From Sphingobacteriales bacterium 46-32 (GTDB lineage Bacteria > Bacteroidota > Bacteroidia > Chitinophagales > Chitinophagaceae), in NCBI GenBank assembly GCA_001898485.1, contig MKTY01000020.1, forward strand, positions 434,001 through 498,000: a stretch of DNA of 64,000 nt. The letters run 5' to 3'. Shown one piece after another: positions 26,491-35,509 of the stretch. Position 1 is the first letter of the stretch. Every line of letters begins with the position of its first letter. The position numbers and the translations under genes are program-made. The notes below the pieces were generated by a model. The model did not search any database. It was given only the letters and a program-made list of their open reading frames with translations, and was not told the DNA's origin.

Positions 26491-27750
26491 TTACGGCAGC
26501 TTGCTTAGGTACTGTTCAATTTCTTCTGCCGTTGGATCTACTGCTACAATTTTTCCGGCTTTGTCAACCAACACGGTCAGACCTCCGCCATTGGGAACCG
26601 TGTATTTATTCCAGATACCATTTTTATCATCCAGTTCAAGCAGGTTGAGCCAGCTGAATTTTTCTTTATTCAGTCGTTTCAGTAACTCATCGGTATTATC
26701 AAACTCGCGCGCCACACCCACTACTGTAAATCCCTTTGACTGATACTTTTCATACAAGGGCACTACCTGTCTCGACTTTACAATACAGGGTCCGCACCAG
26801 GATCCCCACAGATCGATGAGTGCTGTCTTACCCTCAATCAGTGACGACAGGCGGTATTGTTTTCCATTGAGGTCTGGCGCGGTAAAGTCTACAAATGGTT
26901 TACCGGGATAAATCTGCAGCAGTCCGCGCAGACCATCTGTTACCAGCTTTGTATACTTATGATCAGGAAAAGCTCTTGTATATTTTATATAACTATCCTG
27001 TATCAGGCGCAGTACTGTTGAATCTTCTTTGGCCCGGTATTGCATATCCTCCACAATCATGTAATACTTTGCAAGGTTAGGTACCTGATCTATCTGCAGG
27101 TATTTCCAGTTGGCAATTTCACGATTGAGGCTGTCTAACGACCTTCGCATTTTCATACCCTGCGCCGTTAAATGTTCACCTTTCTTTTCTAACTGATGTC
27201 TTTTTTCGTAAATAAGCTGCCGGTCTTCTATGGCGGATAACTTGCGGAGTTGTGCATTCAACTCCATATAAGCAGGAGAATAAAACTGATCTTTTTTAAT
27301 AAGCGCCTGCTCCTGCGCCACCAATCGGTTAAATGCGGGAGTAAATAAGGCTTTCCTTTCTTTTTCCATTCTGTAATATTCACGGTTGACATTACCTCCC
27401 TTTATCTCATTATCATCAGCTTTCGCCATTTCATGTAACCGGAATTCTACAATGGACGTATCGGGGAAAAAGGCAATATGCCGCCATGCACCCGCATCCA
27501 GTTCATCTTTAAATATCAATTCGTAGGCTTCCAGTTCGGTCGCATTCAGCGTATACTGAAATTTGTTGTTGACAATGGGTATTTCAATCTTGTTTTCCGA
27601 CCTTACAGATTTTGTACGTGGCAGCAGGTAGATGGCTTTGCTGGACCTGCCTGCCACTGTTCCTTTCAATACTGTGTTGTATTGAGCATTAACTGCAGAA
27701 AGTTCAGACAATAGAATGCCTGTCAGCAGTGCTGTTTTGAAAAAATTCAT
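26491..27750 (-). CDS. TlpA/ResA-like thiol-disulfide oxidoreductase with DUF4369-like N-terminus
   Basis: 419 aa. Signal peptide (MNFFKTALLTGILLSELSAVNA). A beta-rich N-terminal domain (VLKGTVAGRSSKAIYLLPR) of DUF4369 type and a helical middle part lead to a thioredoxin fold with active site WGSWCGPC in the C-terminal 150 residues. Periplasmic; reduces or oxidises cysteines in envelope proteins. It is the last gene of the BlaI/M56 operon, 18 bp after the M56 gene, which suggests it is induced by the same signal. Confidence 0.92.
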   Translation of the reverse strand: MNFFKTALLTGILLSELSAVNAQYNTVLKGTVAGRSSKAIYLLPRTKSVRSENKIEIPIVNNKFQYTLNATELEAYELIFKDELDAGAWRHIAFFPDTSIVEFRLHEMAKADDNEIKGGNVNREYYRMEKERKALFTPAFNRLVAQEQALIKKDQFYSPAYMELNAQLRKLSAIEDRQLIYEKRHQLEKKGEHLTAQGMKMRRSLDSLNREIANWKYLQIDQVPNLAKYYMIVEDMQYRAKEDSTVLRLIQDSYIKYTRAFPDHKYTKLVTDGLRGLLQIYPGKPFVDFTAPDLNGKQYRLSSLIEGKTALIDLWGSWCGPCIVKSRQVVPLYEKYQSKGFTVVGVAREFDNTDELLKRLNKEKFSWLNLLELDDKNGIWNKYTVPNGGGLTVLVDKAGKIVAVDPTAEEIEQYLSKLP

Positions 27751-27768
27751 ACTGTTATGTTTAGATGA

Positions 27769-29556
27769 TTATTTCTTTCGTTTCTTTTTTGTATCAAGCA
27801 ACTGACTCAGACTGGTGAGCTGAAATCCATTCTGTATCAATACACTTACATCATTTGCTTTATAACCACGCTCCTTTAATCCGATAGCTTCTGCCAGTGT
27901 CATATCAGTAAATCCTAATTGCTGAAATGACTGAATATAAGAGGGGCTTACACCTGCATCTTCCAGCTCTGCAAATTGCCGTACAGGTACGTTAGTAAAG
28001 CCCAGTTTTAATATAGCCTGCACATCAGCCGGCGATACACTATTCGATTCGAGATAATACAATGAATCCAGCGATACCTGCTTCAGACCTGCTCCATGAT
28101 AACCCTGTATACGTCCAGCCGAAAACTTTCTTTCCTTAAGCCAGATCAGGCGATCTACCGAAAGATCTTTTAGGCCGATGCCCTGGTATCCCTGGATGAT
28201 GGCGGCGCTTACATTGGCTTTATAAAGTCTGATCAGGTCATCGGCCGGCACATTTTTCCAGCCCACACTTGCATAGCCGGTTAATACAGCTATGCTGATA
28301 CCAGCTTTTTTCAGTTTATTGATATCGCTGAGGGAATATCCTGTGTACAGTTCTGTTGTAACTGGCGGCAGTATCGTATTTTTTTCATCCCCGGCTACCG
28401 GCTCTTTTTCCGCTTCCGGCGCCAAAACCGCTACAGGCGGCTGGCTGCCGCTATCGCGATCGGCGACTGATACGTGCGTATGAGCGATGGTATCGCCAGA
28501 TACCGGAGACAATACTATATTCTTCGGGGTTCTGACTGTACTACCGGTATCTGGTAGTTGCTGTATCTGCTGATCCGCTACCAGCGGGTTATGTGTGATG
28601 GGCAATGCGCTGATATTTCTATCCAGATCATCATTGTTCCATTCTATGGCTGCCGGATGGTTTACCACAGATAGTGTCAGCAATAACAGTGGCATCAGTG
28701 CCAGGTATTTCCACGAACTATGCAGGTTAGATCTTTGCCGGTTCATCATCCGGATGCGTTGCTGCAGCAGTGATTGATTATAGGCCGACTGAATACGAAG
28801 CAACTGATTAGGGGCAGCTACCTTCAATAAATTGAGCTGATAAACCGCCGGCTCTACCTTACCCTCCTGTAGCAGGTCACTATCTGTCTGAAATTCGAGA
28901 TTAGCCTCTATAGAACGATGCAACAGCCAGGCAAAAGGATTAAACCACTGAATGACGACCAGCAGCTCTGCCAGCATCAGATCAATAGTGTGCTTTTTTT
29001 GTACATGTATTTTTTCGTGTGCCAGAATCTGCTCATATACATCCCACTCATATCGCCCGGGATTAATAAGTATCAGATTCCAGAATGATCCTGGCGACTG
29101 ATCGCCTTTTTCTTCAAGAATAATAACACGGCCATCGCGGATGGCGGGTAATTTCCAGCGCTTGTAAACAATGGCTGCCAGTTGTATCAGGAAGTTGACA
29201 GTAAGTATTGCCACTCCAACCCAGTAAGCCGGCAGAAGCCATTGAGTCCAGTTGCGGGATGCGGCAGGTTGTACGCTGAAATGTTTTTTATCGCCCTGTG
29301 CAGTTACATGGCTTAACGGGGTACTGCCGGCTACAGGATAGTCTTCTGCTGTTGAATGAAGTATTTCATTCTGAAAAAATGCCTGTACCGAAAACTGCCT
29401 GGGTATAATGAGTAATGGTGCTGCAAAGGAAATAAGCAGCAGCATCAGCAACAGGAATCTGTTGACCGAAAAAAATGTTTCACGGCGCAGCAGTGCTGTA
29501 TACAACAACCATCCCACAGCAATCAGGGCAGCCGCCTGCAGCAGATAGGCGATCAT
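27769..29556 (-). CDS. M56 (BlaR1-type) membrane metalloprotease with helical-repeat sensor region
   Basis: 595 aa. Three N-terminal membrane helices, a cytoplasmic zinc protease loop with HEKIH (His180, Glu181, His184) and downstream E219xxFQTD, and a fourth helix near 283-300. After a Pro/Ser/Asp-rich linker the C-terminal 180 residues are about six repeats of 30-35 residues with the recurring pattern L-x(2)-GY...LI-x-L-(K/Y)...(V/K)S, in place of the penicillin-binding sensor of true BlaR1. Known role of the family: on sensing a signal it cleaves the BlaI repressor. The 4-bp overlap with blaI-like supports this. Confidence 0.93.
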   Translation of the reverse strand: MIAYLLQAAALIAVGWLLYTALLRRETFFSVNRFLLLMLLLISFAAPLLIIPRQFSVQAFFQNEILHSTAEDYPVAGSTPLSHVTAQGDKKHFSVQPAASRNWTQWLLPAYWVGVAILTVNFLIQLAAIVYKRWKLPAIRDGRVIILEEKGDQSPGSFWNLILINPGRYEWDVYEQILAHEKIHVQKKHTIDLMLAELLVVIQWFNPFAWLLHRSIEANLEFQTDSDLLQEGKVEPAVYQLNLLKVAAPNQLLRIQSAYNQSLLQQRIRMMNRQRSNLHSSWKYLALMPLLLLTLSVVNHPAAIEWNNDDLDRNISALPITHNPLVADQQIQQLPDTGSTVRTPKNIVLSPVSGDTIAHTHVSVADRDSGSQPPVAVLAPEAEKEPVAGDEKNTILPPVTTELYTGYSLSDINKLKKAGISIAVLTGYASVGWKNVPADDLIRLYKANVSAAIIQGYQGIGLKDLSVDRLIWLKERKFSAGRIQGYHGAGLKQVSLDSLYYLESNSVSPADVQAILKLGFTNVPVRQFAELEDAGVSPSYIQSFQQLGFTDMTLAEAIGLKERGYKANDVSVLIQNGFQLTSLSQLLDTKKKRKK

Positions 29557-29915
29557 TTCGCATCTCTTTTGATCAGCCTCAGTATATCCTTCAGCTCCTG
29601 TTCCGAAATTTTGTTTGACTTCGTGAAATAGGTAAGCATTTTGGAATAGGAGTTATCAAAATACTGACTCAGTATATCTTTCATGGCTTCGTCCTGATAG
29701 GCTTCTTTACTTATAAGCGGACTGTAGCAATGCATATTGCCTACCGTTTCGTGGGTCAGAAATCCCTTTTCTTCGAGTATTTTGACCATGGTGGCAACAG
29801 AGTTGTAATGGGGTTTGGGATCAGGCAGATGCGGAATAATTTCTCTGATAAAAGCTTTACCGGCAGTCCAGAAAGCCTGCATGATCTGCTCTTCGCGTTT
29901 GGCCAGTTTGGTCAT
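29553..29915 (-). CDS. BlaI/MecI-family repressor
   Basis: 120 aa from the ATG at 29915 (MTKLAKREEQIM); the longer frame would need a TTG start inside the promoter region. N-terminal winged helix (KPHYNSVATMVKILEEKGFLTHETVGNMHCY) and C-terminal dimerisation part with the Tyr/Met-rich segment. It should repress its own operon and be inactivated by the M56 protease encoded immediately downstream. Confidence 0.95.
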   Translation of the reverse strand: MTKLAKREEQIMQAFWTAGKAFIREIIPHLPDPKPHYNSVATMVKILEEKGFLTHETVGNMHCYSPLISKEAYQDEAMKDILSQYFDNSYSKMLTYFTKSNKISEQELKDILRLIKRDAK

Positions 29916-29932
29916 TTTTGGCAGGTTTTGGT

Positions 29933-29982
29933 CAAATCTACTAATCAATTAGGAGTATTCCTATTTTTTTAGGAGAATTCTT
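29933..29982 (-). promoter_or_regulatory. Promoter and palindromic operators of the BlaI operon
   Basis: A -7 box TAGATTTG on the minus strand lies at 29933-29940, 17 bp ahead of the repressor ATG. Upstream are AGGAGTATTCCT (29951-29962), in which TAGGA-GTAT-TCCTA is a perfect inverted repeat, and AGGAGAATTCTT (29971-29982), 20 bp away, about two helical turns. Repressor bound here would block the -33 region. Confidence 0.6.
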
Positions 29983-30101
29983 TTCCAGCTTTTCCCTGAC
30001 TCTTCGTAGTGTTGGCGCTCTTATAAAATAACAGATGATCTTAGTCGTCTCTTATTCGTAATTGCCCCGTTGCAAAAGCAGCACATTTATATATAATGAT
30101 A

Positions 30102-30410
30102 TTATCGGACAGTAACCATACCATCGGCTTTACTCGCTGGCTGTCCTTTACCAGTAGTAATCAGGTGCAACAGGATCTCTCCTACCTAATAGTTCCATCC
30201 ACCTGAGCAGGCTTTGAAACATTCACATTGTGGTGCCAGCCCGTGATGCGTAAACAACAATTGTATCTGATCACCCTTCGCACTGATCTCAAAGCTGATC
30301 TTAGTGTCTGTCCATTCGGCCATGTGCTTAAACATGCTCAGGTCGCTGCCGGTAACTTCCCATACTATTTTTTATACGGCACTGCTTCTATCCATTTTTA
30401 TCACCTGTAA
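30102..30410 (-). pseudogene. SRPBCC (AHSA1-like) gene remnant with two in-frame stops
   Basis: One continuous minus-strand frame reads KIVWEVTGSDLSMF, EWTDTKISFEI, LLFTHHGLAP, CFKACSGGWNY and LITTGKGQPAS, the C-terminal half of a START-like SRPBCC protein, ending in its own TAA at 30102-30104. Two stops interrupt it: TAG at 30186-30188 directly after GGWNY, and TAA at 30372-30374 before KIVWEV. The N-terminal half is not visible upstream. Because both breaks are substitutions in an unshifted frame, it is a decayed gene, not a sequencing slip of one base. Confidence 0.8.
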
Positions 30411-30596
30411 CACATAGGGGAGGAATCATTATGCTATGCGCCTGGCTTCTCAAAAAGCCATGCTGTACCTGTTGCCATAAGACAGATACCGGTGTTATTA
30501 CCTGATTTTATTTTCCGGTACTTCTACCTGACCACTGCCCAGCGCGTGGCTTTTACTTTGGAGCTGTTTCAAGAAGCTTCTGAACAAAAAAAGCGG

Positions 30597-30860
30597 ATGC
30601 CGAAAAGCTATAACAGAGTAGGCGTAAAACTTAAACCTTCTCTTATGCCAACAGTAAGTGTTTATGGCAACAAACCCGATACAGGTCCGGGTATGCTGGC
30701 CGCCAGGGCCGTTTGTGATGATCTCAACCTGGCTCATCCCACATGGGGAGTGCAGGTAGTCTGGACCAGGGATAATACGCAGTACACTACAGCTGTACCA
30801 ACGCGTGCAATACTGGTAGCAGCAGTGAGTGCAGAATTTCCACAGTACAACGTGGCCTGA
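30597..30860 (+). CDS. Uncharacterised 87-aa protein
   Basis: ATG at 30597 gives MPKSYNRVGVKLKP; a GTG start 35 codons upstream is possible but the extra part looks like non-coding sequence. Small, basic at the start, with strands such as TVSVYGN and GVQVVWTRDN and a helix ending AILVAAVSAEFP. No signal peptide. I cannot assign a family. It precedes the 461-aa gene by 60 bp on the same strand and is a plausible operon partner. Confidence 0.5.
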   Translation: MPKSYNRVGVKLKPSLMPTVSVYGNKPDTGPGMLAARAVCDDLNLAHPTWGVQVVWTRDNTQYTTAVPTRAILVAAVSAEFPQYNVA

Positions 30861-30920
30861 CCAACTCGCGCAATCCGCCCTTGATAACCTGATCGATTTT
30901 TTAACCTTTAAACCTTTTTT

Positions 30921-32306
30921 ATGGCTTCAGACATCACGCCTGCACAACAGGCATTTATTAATGCCATTCAGCAGAAAGTCAGCACTTTTCTGGGTACAAA
31001 GCTGGATGGTAATTTTCAGGTCGTCAATTATCCTGCGGGTTTCAATTACGGCATTACTTATGGGGCTAACGCCTACTGGAATGAAGCAACACTTCAGGAC
31101 ATTGACACATTGCTGAGTGTTGGCGACAACGGTCAGCTGCAACTCAATGGCGGTGGCTTCTCGGGTTTTTATGCCCGCTTATTGCCTTCGGTGACATTCT
31201 CTTTTTCATCGGCCGACAACAATACCATGAATCAGCAGGATCAGGCTGCACAGGCTCAGATAGCTTCTGTGCTCACTGAGTTTACCAATGCCGGTGGTAC
31301 ATTCACGAATCCGCTTCCCTTTGGCGGAAAAATCCAGGATGTATTCAACCAGATGATCTCGGAATTTGGCAGTTTATCAGCCATCCCGGCTTCGCTCAAT
31401 GCCCTGCGCAATGCTATTGCAGCTTACCAGGCAATAGCCGCTGAGAGCTATGCTTTGCACAACAAGTATTACACGGCTACGGCTTACCTCAATGCCGCTA
31501 TCGCCAATGTGACTGCACCCACTGCCAAAAATGGTGGCATGCAGGTTGATTCGGCTAACTATTATGTGGGTTATACCCCTAATAAACTGCCGACGGCCAA
31601 TCAGCTTATCGGCAGCCTCAATACGGCAGGCAATTCCGTAAGTGTTGACATTGCCATCTCCAATTTCCGCTCATCTGCTTCGGAAATGAAGATCAGTGGT
31701 GGCGTGGGCTTTTCCATTCCTATTGCCGAGATCATCAGCTTTTCGCTGAACGCTTCTGCATCTTACGATGTTTCAAAGTATGTGTCTTCCTCCTCTGCAC
31801 TTACGATGAACATCAGCTATCCGGGCGTAACCCTTTTCCCATCCATTCCTTCTATTGTATCGATCGACAACAGCCAGGGCTGGTATGCCAATGACATACT
31901 GCAGGAAGTGGTGGCCAATACGGGAAAAGACGTAACCGGGTACAAGCTGCAGGGATCTGAGTATAACATCAACGATGTGTTTGGCGTGGGTAAACTGTTC
32001 TCCCGCCTCAAAACCTTTGTGATCAGCCAGCAGCCTACTATCAAGCTCACATTTACCGGATCTGATGTAGACGACATCGTCAGCGATTTCAAGGTGAATG
32101 CATCTGCCAAAGTAGACCTGTTTGGTTTATTTACACTGGGCTCGGCCTCAGGCAGCTACAGTGTGCAAAACGTAGATACCAAATCGCAGGCTGGTGCTGT
32201 GATTGTAACTTTCGGTCCCCCTGCTCCCAGCGGTACAATCCCCTTGCAACAGCAGGTTGCCTATGTTATGGGTGGTGTTCCTTCTTACCCGCCTAATAAT
32301 GTATGA
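30921..32306 (+). CDS. Uncharacterised 461-aa cysteine-free protein
   Basis: No signal peptide, lipobox or clear membrane helix. Residues 1-170 are mixed and helical (QQAFINAIQQKVSTFLG, NALRNAIAAYQAIAAESYALHN). Residues about 240-440 are Ser/Thr/Val-rich alternating strands: a first block (SGGVGFSIPIAEIISFSLNASASYDVS) and a similar one near the end (NASAKVDLFGLFTLGSASGSYSV), which look like amphipathic hairpins. No cysteine and two Trp. Possible pore-forming or structural protein, but that is a guess from composition only. Own terminator at 32333. Confidence 0.75.
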   Translation: MASDITPAQQAFINAIQQKVSTFLGTKLDGNFQVVNYPAGFNYGITYGANAYWNEATLQDIDTLLSVGDNGQLQLNGGGFSGFYARLLPSVTFSFSSADNNTMNQQDQAAQAQIASVLTEFTNAGGTFTNPLPFGGKIQDVFNQMISEFGSLSAIPASLNALRNAIAAYQAIAAESYALHNKYYTATAYLNAAIANVTAPTAKNGGMQVDSANYYVGYTPNKLPTANQLIGSLNTAGNSVSVDIAISNFRSSASEMKISGGVGFSIPIAEIISFSLNASASYDVSKYVSSSSALTMNISYPGVTLFPSIPSIVSIDNSQGWYANDILQEVVANTGKDVTGYKLQGSEYNINDVFGVGKLFSRLKTFVISQQPTIKLTFTGSDVDDIVSDFKVNASAKVDLFGLFTLGSASGSYSVQNVDTKSQAGAVIVTFGPPAPSGTIPLQQQVAYVMGGVPSYPPNNV

Positions 32307-32332
32307 CGGGTACCTGTACCGTTAACAGCGCA

Positions 32333-32364
32333 GTCAGTCACCGTAAAAGGTGGCTGACTTTTTT
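32333..32364 (+). terminator. Intrinsic terminator after the 461-aa gene
   Basis: GTCAGTCACC / GGTGGCTGAC (10 bp, one wobble), 6-nt loop GTAAAA, six T. Confidence 0.92.
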
Positions 32365-32379
32365 GTGCCGGTCACCGGC

Positions 32380-33012
32380 TTAGTACGTTTCAATAGTTTG
32401 CGATCCAAAATCAGTGATATGGTAACTGGCCAGGGGAGTTTCCATGCTATTCCCGTTTGTAAAAGCAAGTACGGTCATCCCTGCGCTTTTAGCGGCCAGC
32501 ATGCCGGAGTGGGAGTCTTCGATGGCAAAACAATGTGCTGGCATTACATTCAATTTCTCTGCTGTAGTTGTATATACCGCGGGGTCTGGTTTACCCTTTT
32601 CTTCAGATTCTGCCGACGAAACAGCATCAAAAAGATGGCTTATCCCCAGCTTATTTAACACTACAGGTATTATCCGTTGTGGCGAGTTGGTGGCCAATCC
32701 AATTTTGAACCCTTTTGCTCTGTGCCGTTCAATAAAAGCCTTTACACCTTCAATAGCACAATCCTGCTGCTCGATGAGTTCTATTACTCTTGTCACAACC
32801 ATTTGCTCTGCCTGCTGCAGTTCGCCGCTCTGCCAGGGATATTTTTCGTACCAAAACCTGGCGACCTCTCCGGTCGTCATGGTTTTGGTCTGTGCAGAAA
32901 ATTCTTCGGTGACTGTGACTCCCAGCGATGAAAACACTTCTTCTTCGGCCTGTTGCCAAAATTTTTCGGAGTCAATGATAACCCCATCCATATCAAAAAT
33001 AATTGCATGCAT
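32380..33012 (-). CDS. HAD-superfamily phosphatase (beta-phosphoglucomutase/HxpB-like)
   Basis: 210 aa. Motif I FDMDGVIIDSE (Asp7, Asp9), a four-helix cap at about 15-90, motif II in GLATNSP, the Lys in EEKGKPDPAVY and motif IV IEDSHSGMLAAKSAGM. This is HAD subfamily IA variant 3: sugar-phosphate phosphatase, with 2-deoxyglucose-6-phosphate or hexitol phosphate as family substrates. Cytoplasmic, monocistronic. Confidence 0.92.
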   Translation of the reverse strand: MHAIIFDMDGVIIDSEKFWQQAEEEVFSSLGVTVTEEFSAQTKTMTTGEVARFWYEKYPWQSGELQQAEQMVVTRVIELIEQQDCAIEGVKAFIERHRAKGFKIGLATNSPQRIIPVVLNKLGISHLFDAVSSAESEEKGKPDPAVYTTTAEKLNVMPAHCFAIEDSHSGMLAAKSAGMTVLAFTNGNSMETPLASYHITDFGSQTIETY

Positions 33013-33069
33013 CTTTAAACACTGCTTTTACGGATATAAATATACAGCAGTTAATAAACTCCCCCCTAA

Positions 33070-33702
33070 TCATTCGTTATTGCCTTTGCGATACAAACGA
33101 AAGGAGATAAAACATACCCAGGCCAGGAAAGCGGCAAAAGTTATTTTTTGAATAACAGGCAAACAAAAAAGCAACTCCTTATTATAATAGACATAGTTAT
33201 TAACCGCTACCAACAGCAGGTTCACCATGCCCCAGGTAAACAGTCCAAACCATTTCCTGGCATATAGTCCAATAAGCGTACCGGTCACTGCCAGAAGGCC
33301 CAGGGTAGAAGATATATTGATAACCAGATCGTGATCGGTTGCCGTCAATAAAAAGAACATGCCGGCCATCGATAATACGCCGGAAACACCAATCACATAC
33401 TTCAGTACTTTGCCGGTACGGATGCTGCCAGCAAACAAGAGCCAGAATGCAGAAAGTGTACTGCCCAATACGATCATGGCAAGAAGTGCGATGGGTCGTG
33501 CAGCATTGGATCTCCCGTTAATGGCTTTTTCATTGAGCAGATTACACCAGTAGTTGTTTACCCAGCTAAATCCTCTTGCATTTGCATCGGCCTGTGAACC
33601 GCCGGGATAAAAACAGGCGGCCAAAAAATATAATGCTGCAAACAGTAGGGCACCTCCAACCGGAAGCAATAGCCAGTTCCTGTTTTTTCCATTTATAGCC
33701 AA
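33070..33702 (-). CDS. Multi-helix membrane protein (DUF998-like)
   Basis: 210 aa with six to seven hydrophobic segments. The first loop carries FYPGGSQADANARGFSWVNNYW and the conserved-looking NGRSNAARPIA. Resembles DUF998/Frag1-type integral membrane proteins of unknown role. No ATG fits the start: the frame begins at a TTG at 33702, with no in-frame ATG before the first helix, so a TTG start is likely. Confidence 0.7.
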   Translation of the reverse strand: MAINGKNRNWLLLPVGGALLFAALYFLAACFYPGGSQADANARGFSWVNNYWCNLLNEKAINGRSNAARPIALLAMIVLGSTLSAFWLLFAGSIRTGKVLKYVIGVSGVLSMAGMFFLLTATDHDLVINISSTLGLLAVTGTLIGLYARKWFGLFTWGMVNLLLVAVNNYVYYNKELLFCLPVIQKITFAAFLAWVCFISFRLYRKGNNE

Positions 33703-33780
33703 TGCAACATTTTATGAAGGAGCAGCTACACCTAACTGCCCCTCATAAATATACAAAAGACATTGACCGGGACGATGCCG

Positions 33781-34257
33781 TTATTTGACTTTCTTCATCG
33801 GAAAACGCTGCGACCTGGGCTGACCATTCCTGGTACCGGATATTTCGGCCAGCAATGAATCGGAGGTTATACGGGTATAGGAAATGAGCTGGGGAAAATC
33901 ATGAACCGGGTTTTCAAATACCAGTGAATTTTCTGAAATGGATTTTAGGGCAAAACGAACCGGCTGGCCCTCATTCTGATTTTTAACTACAGGTATATAA
34001 AAAAGCTGTTCTTTTTCCTGCAGCAGGCGAATGGTTTCAAATACCATGGTGTCCTTATCTTTCACCATATAACTTTTGCCGGAAAACTCATTTTCGTTTA
34101 GGGGTATCCATGTTTCAAAAAGTGAGCCCCGCTGTGTTTTATTTTCCCAGGTACCAATGAGCCAGCCAGCTTTTTTAATATCGTTATTAAAATAACCTGT
34201 CCAGCTGCAGAGCATGAGTATACCCACAACGGCAACGATGGTTGTTGTTTTTTTCAT
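33781..34257 (-). CDS. Secreted DUF6265-like protein
   Basis: 158 aa: signal peptide of about 22 residues, then GWLIGTWENKTQRGSLFETWIPLNENEFSGKSYM, the start of a lipocalin-like/DUF6265 beta barrel, and HDFPQLISYTRITSDSLLAEISG near the end. Periplasmic, function unknown. Starts 4 bp after the VOC gene stop, so the two are cotranscribed. Confidence 0.8.
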   Translation of the reverse strand: MKKTTTIVAVVGILMLCSWTGYFNNDIKKAGWLIGTWENKTQRGSLFETWIPLNENEFSGKSYMVKDKDTMVFETIRLLQEKEQLFYIPVVKNQNEGQPVRFALKSISENSLVFENPVHDFPQLISYTRITSDSLLAEISGTRNGQPRSQRFPMKKVK

Positions 34258-34261
34258 AGTA

Positions 34262-34630
34262 TTAATGCATGGAGTGAACAGCCATTTTGTTTCCTTCTGT
34301 ATCTATAAACATACCAAAATAACCCATTTCGGGACTGATCTGTGTTTTGGGAACGATCACCCTGCCCCCCGCAGCTGTTACTTTTTCTAAAACCTGCTGC
34401 AGATCGCTGCCCCCATTGAGGTAGGCCAGTACTCCTTCCGAAGAGGGCGTGTAATCGGCTCCCTGTACGATGGCTCCGGACACATTTGTGCCGTCTGAAG
34501 GGAAAAAACCCATCCAGGTACCAAACATCTCCTTCTCTTCGATAGTTGCGCCGAGAATAGTTTGGTAAAATATCACTGCCCGCTTAAAATCAGTTGCCGG
34601 TATTTCAAACCAGTTGATCAGATTATTCAT
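34262..34630 (-). CDS. VOC-family protein (glyoxalase-like)
   Basis: 122 aa: INWFEIPATDFKRAVIFYQTILG opens the fold, and GGRVIVPKTQISPEMGYFGMFIDTEGNKMAVHS ends it. This is the short one-domain VOC type with strong similarity in pattern to PhnB/glyoxalase-like proteins; substrate unknown. First gene of a pair with the DUF6265-like gene. Confidence 0.9.
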   Translation of the reverse strand: MNNLINWFEIPATDFKRAVIFYQTILGATIEEKEMFGTWMGFFPSDGTNVSGAIVQGADYTPSSEGVLAYLNGGSDLQQVLEKVTAAGGRVIVPKTQISPEMGYFGMFIDTEGNKMAVHSMH

Positions 34631-34693
34631 TTCTATGCTTTAGGGCAAAATAACAGTACGGCCTGCATGCAAAATTGTAAAAATGCGACAGGG

Positions 34694-35509
34694 CTAATCG
34701 GTACCAATGAAAAGAGAAGAAAATTTCAGGTGGTCGCCATAAAACTCCCTGGGAGTATGACCGGTAAACTCCCGGAAATCTTTTATAAAATGAGCCTGAT
34801 CATAATAATTACCCTCGTAAGCCAGGGCGGTAAGACTGGTAAACTGGTTAGTAAGCAGCAGACGGAGTGTTGCCTGCAGCCGTATAATCCGGGAAAGTTG
34901 TTTGGGGCTAAGTCCAACGGCTTCTGCAAAATTGCGCTCCAGTTGACGGCGGTTTACTTTAAGCCGGGCCGACAATTCGTTGACCGAAAGCTGGCCATTG
35001 GCCGTTAATATCGTATCGATCGTGGATCTGATAATATTATTTACTGTTTCTGCTTCCTGCAGTTTTCGGAGCAGAAATGCTTCTACCAGTACTATCCTTG
35101 ATTCGGCAGAAGGGGCCGCCAGCACGGCATTTTCAAGTTCCAGTCCCTGCTCACCATACAGCTGCTGAAGCGAAACGGCTTTATTATCCATATCCCTGAT
35201 AGGCATAGAAGCAAAGGGCAAAAACCCATCGGGATAAAAACGAACAGAAAATATTCCGGAGCTGCCGGTGGGTTCTATTTCAAGTGTATCGGTAATCTGG
35301 CCAAAAACGAAACAGCGGGGTTGAATGATACTTTCGTCTGCGGACAGATACTGTTTGTACAGGTCGCCGTAATGAAAGATCATTTCCATACAGCCATCAG
35401 GTACTATTCGTTGCCGTACAGGTATTTGCTCTGCCGGGCTTTCCAGCACCCAGTAGCATTTCACAAAAGAGGCCAGTTCTGTATCTGCAGTATAAGTTTG
35501 ATAGATCAT
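34694..35509 (-). CDS. AraC-family regulator with DUF6597-like N-terminus
   Basis: 271 aa. N-terminal sensor (LASFVKCYWVLESP, QRIVPDGCMEMIFHYGD, GIFSVRFYPDGFLPF) of the DUF6597 type and C-terminal AraC domain (LSARLKVNRRQLERNFAEAVG, LAYEGNYYDQAHFIKDFREFTGHTPREFY). It is divergent from the DNA glycosylase gene, 146 bp apart, and ends 64 bp before the VOC gene on the same strand; either could be a target. Confidence 0.93.
   Translation of the reverse strand: MIYQTYTADTELASFVKCYWVLESPAEQIPVRQRIVPDGCMEMIFHYGDLYKQYLSADESIIQPRCFVFGQITDTLEIEPTGSSGIFSVRFYPDGFLPFASMPIRDMDNKAVSLQQLYGEQGLELENAVLAAPSAESRIVLVEAFLLRKLQEAETVNNIIRSTIDTILTANGQLSVNELSARLKVNRRQLERNFAEAVGLSPKQLSRIIRLQATLRLLLTNQFTSLTALAYEGNYYDQAHFIKDFREFTGHTPREFYGDHLKFSSLFIGTD

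Noticed and set aside
30228-30410. 60-aa plus-strand frame
   Set aside because: It is the antisense shadow of the SRPBCC pseudogene, whose minus-strand frame has clear family motifs.
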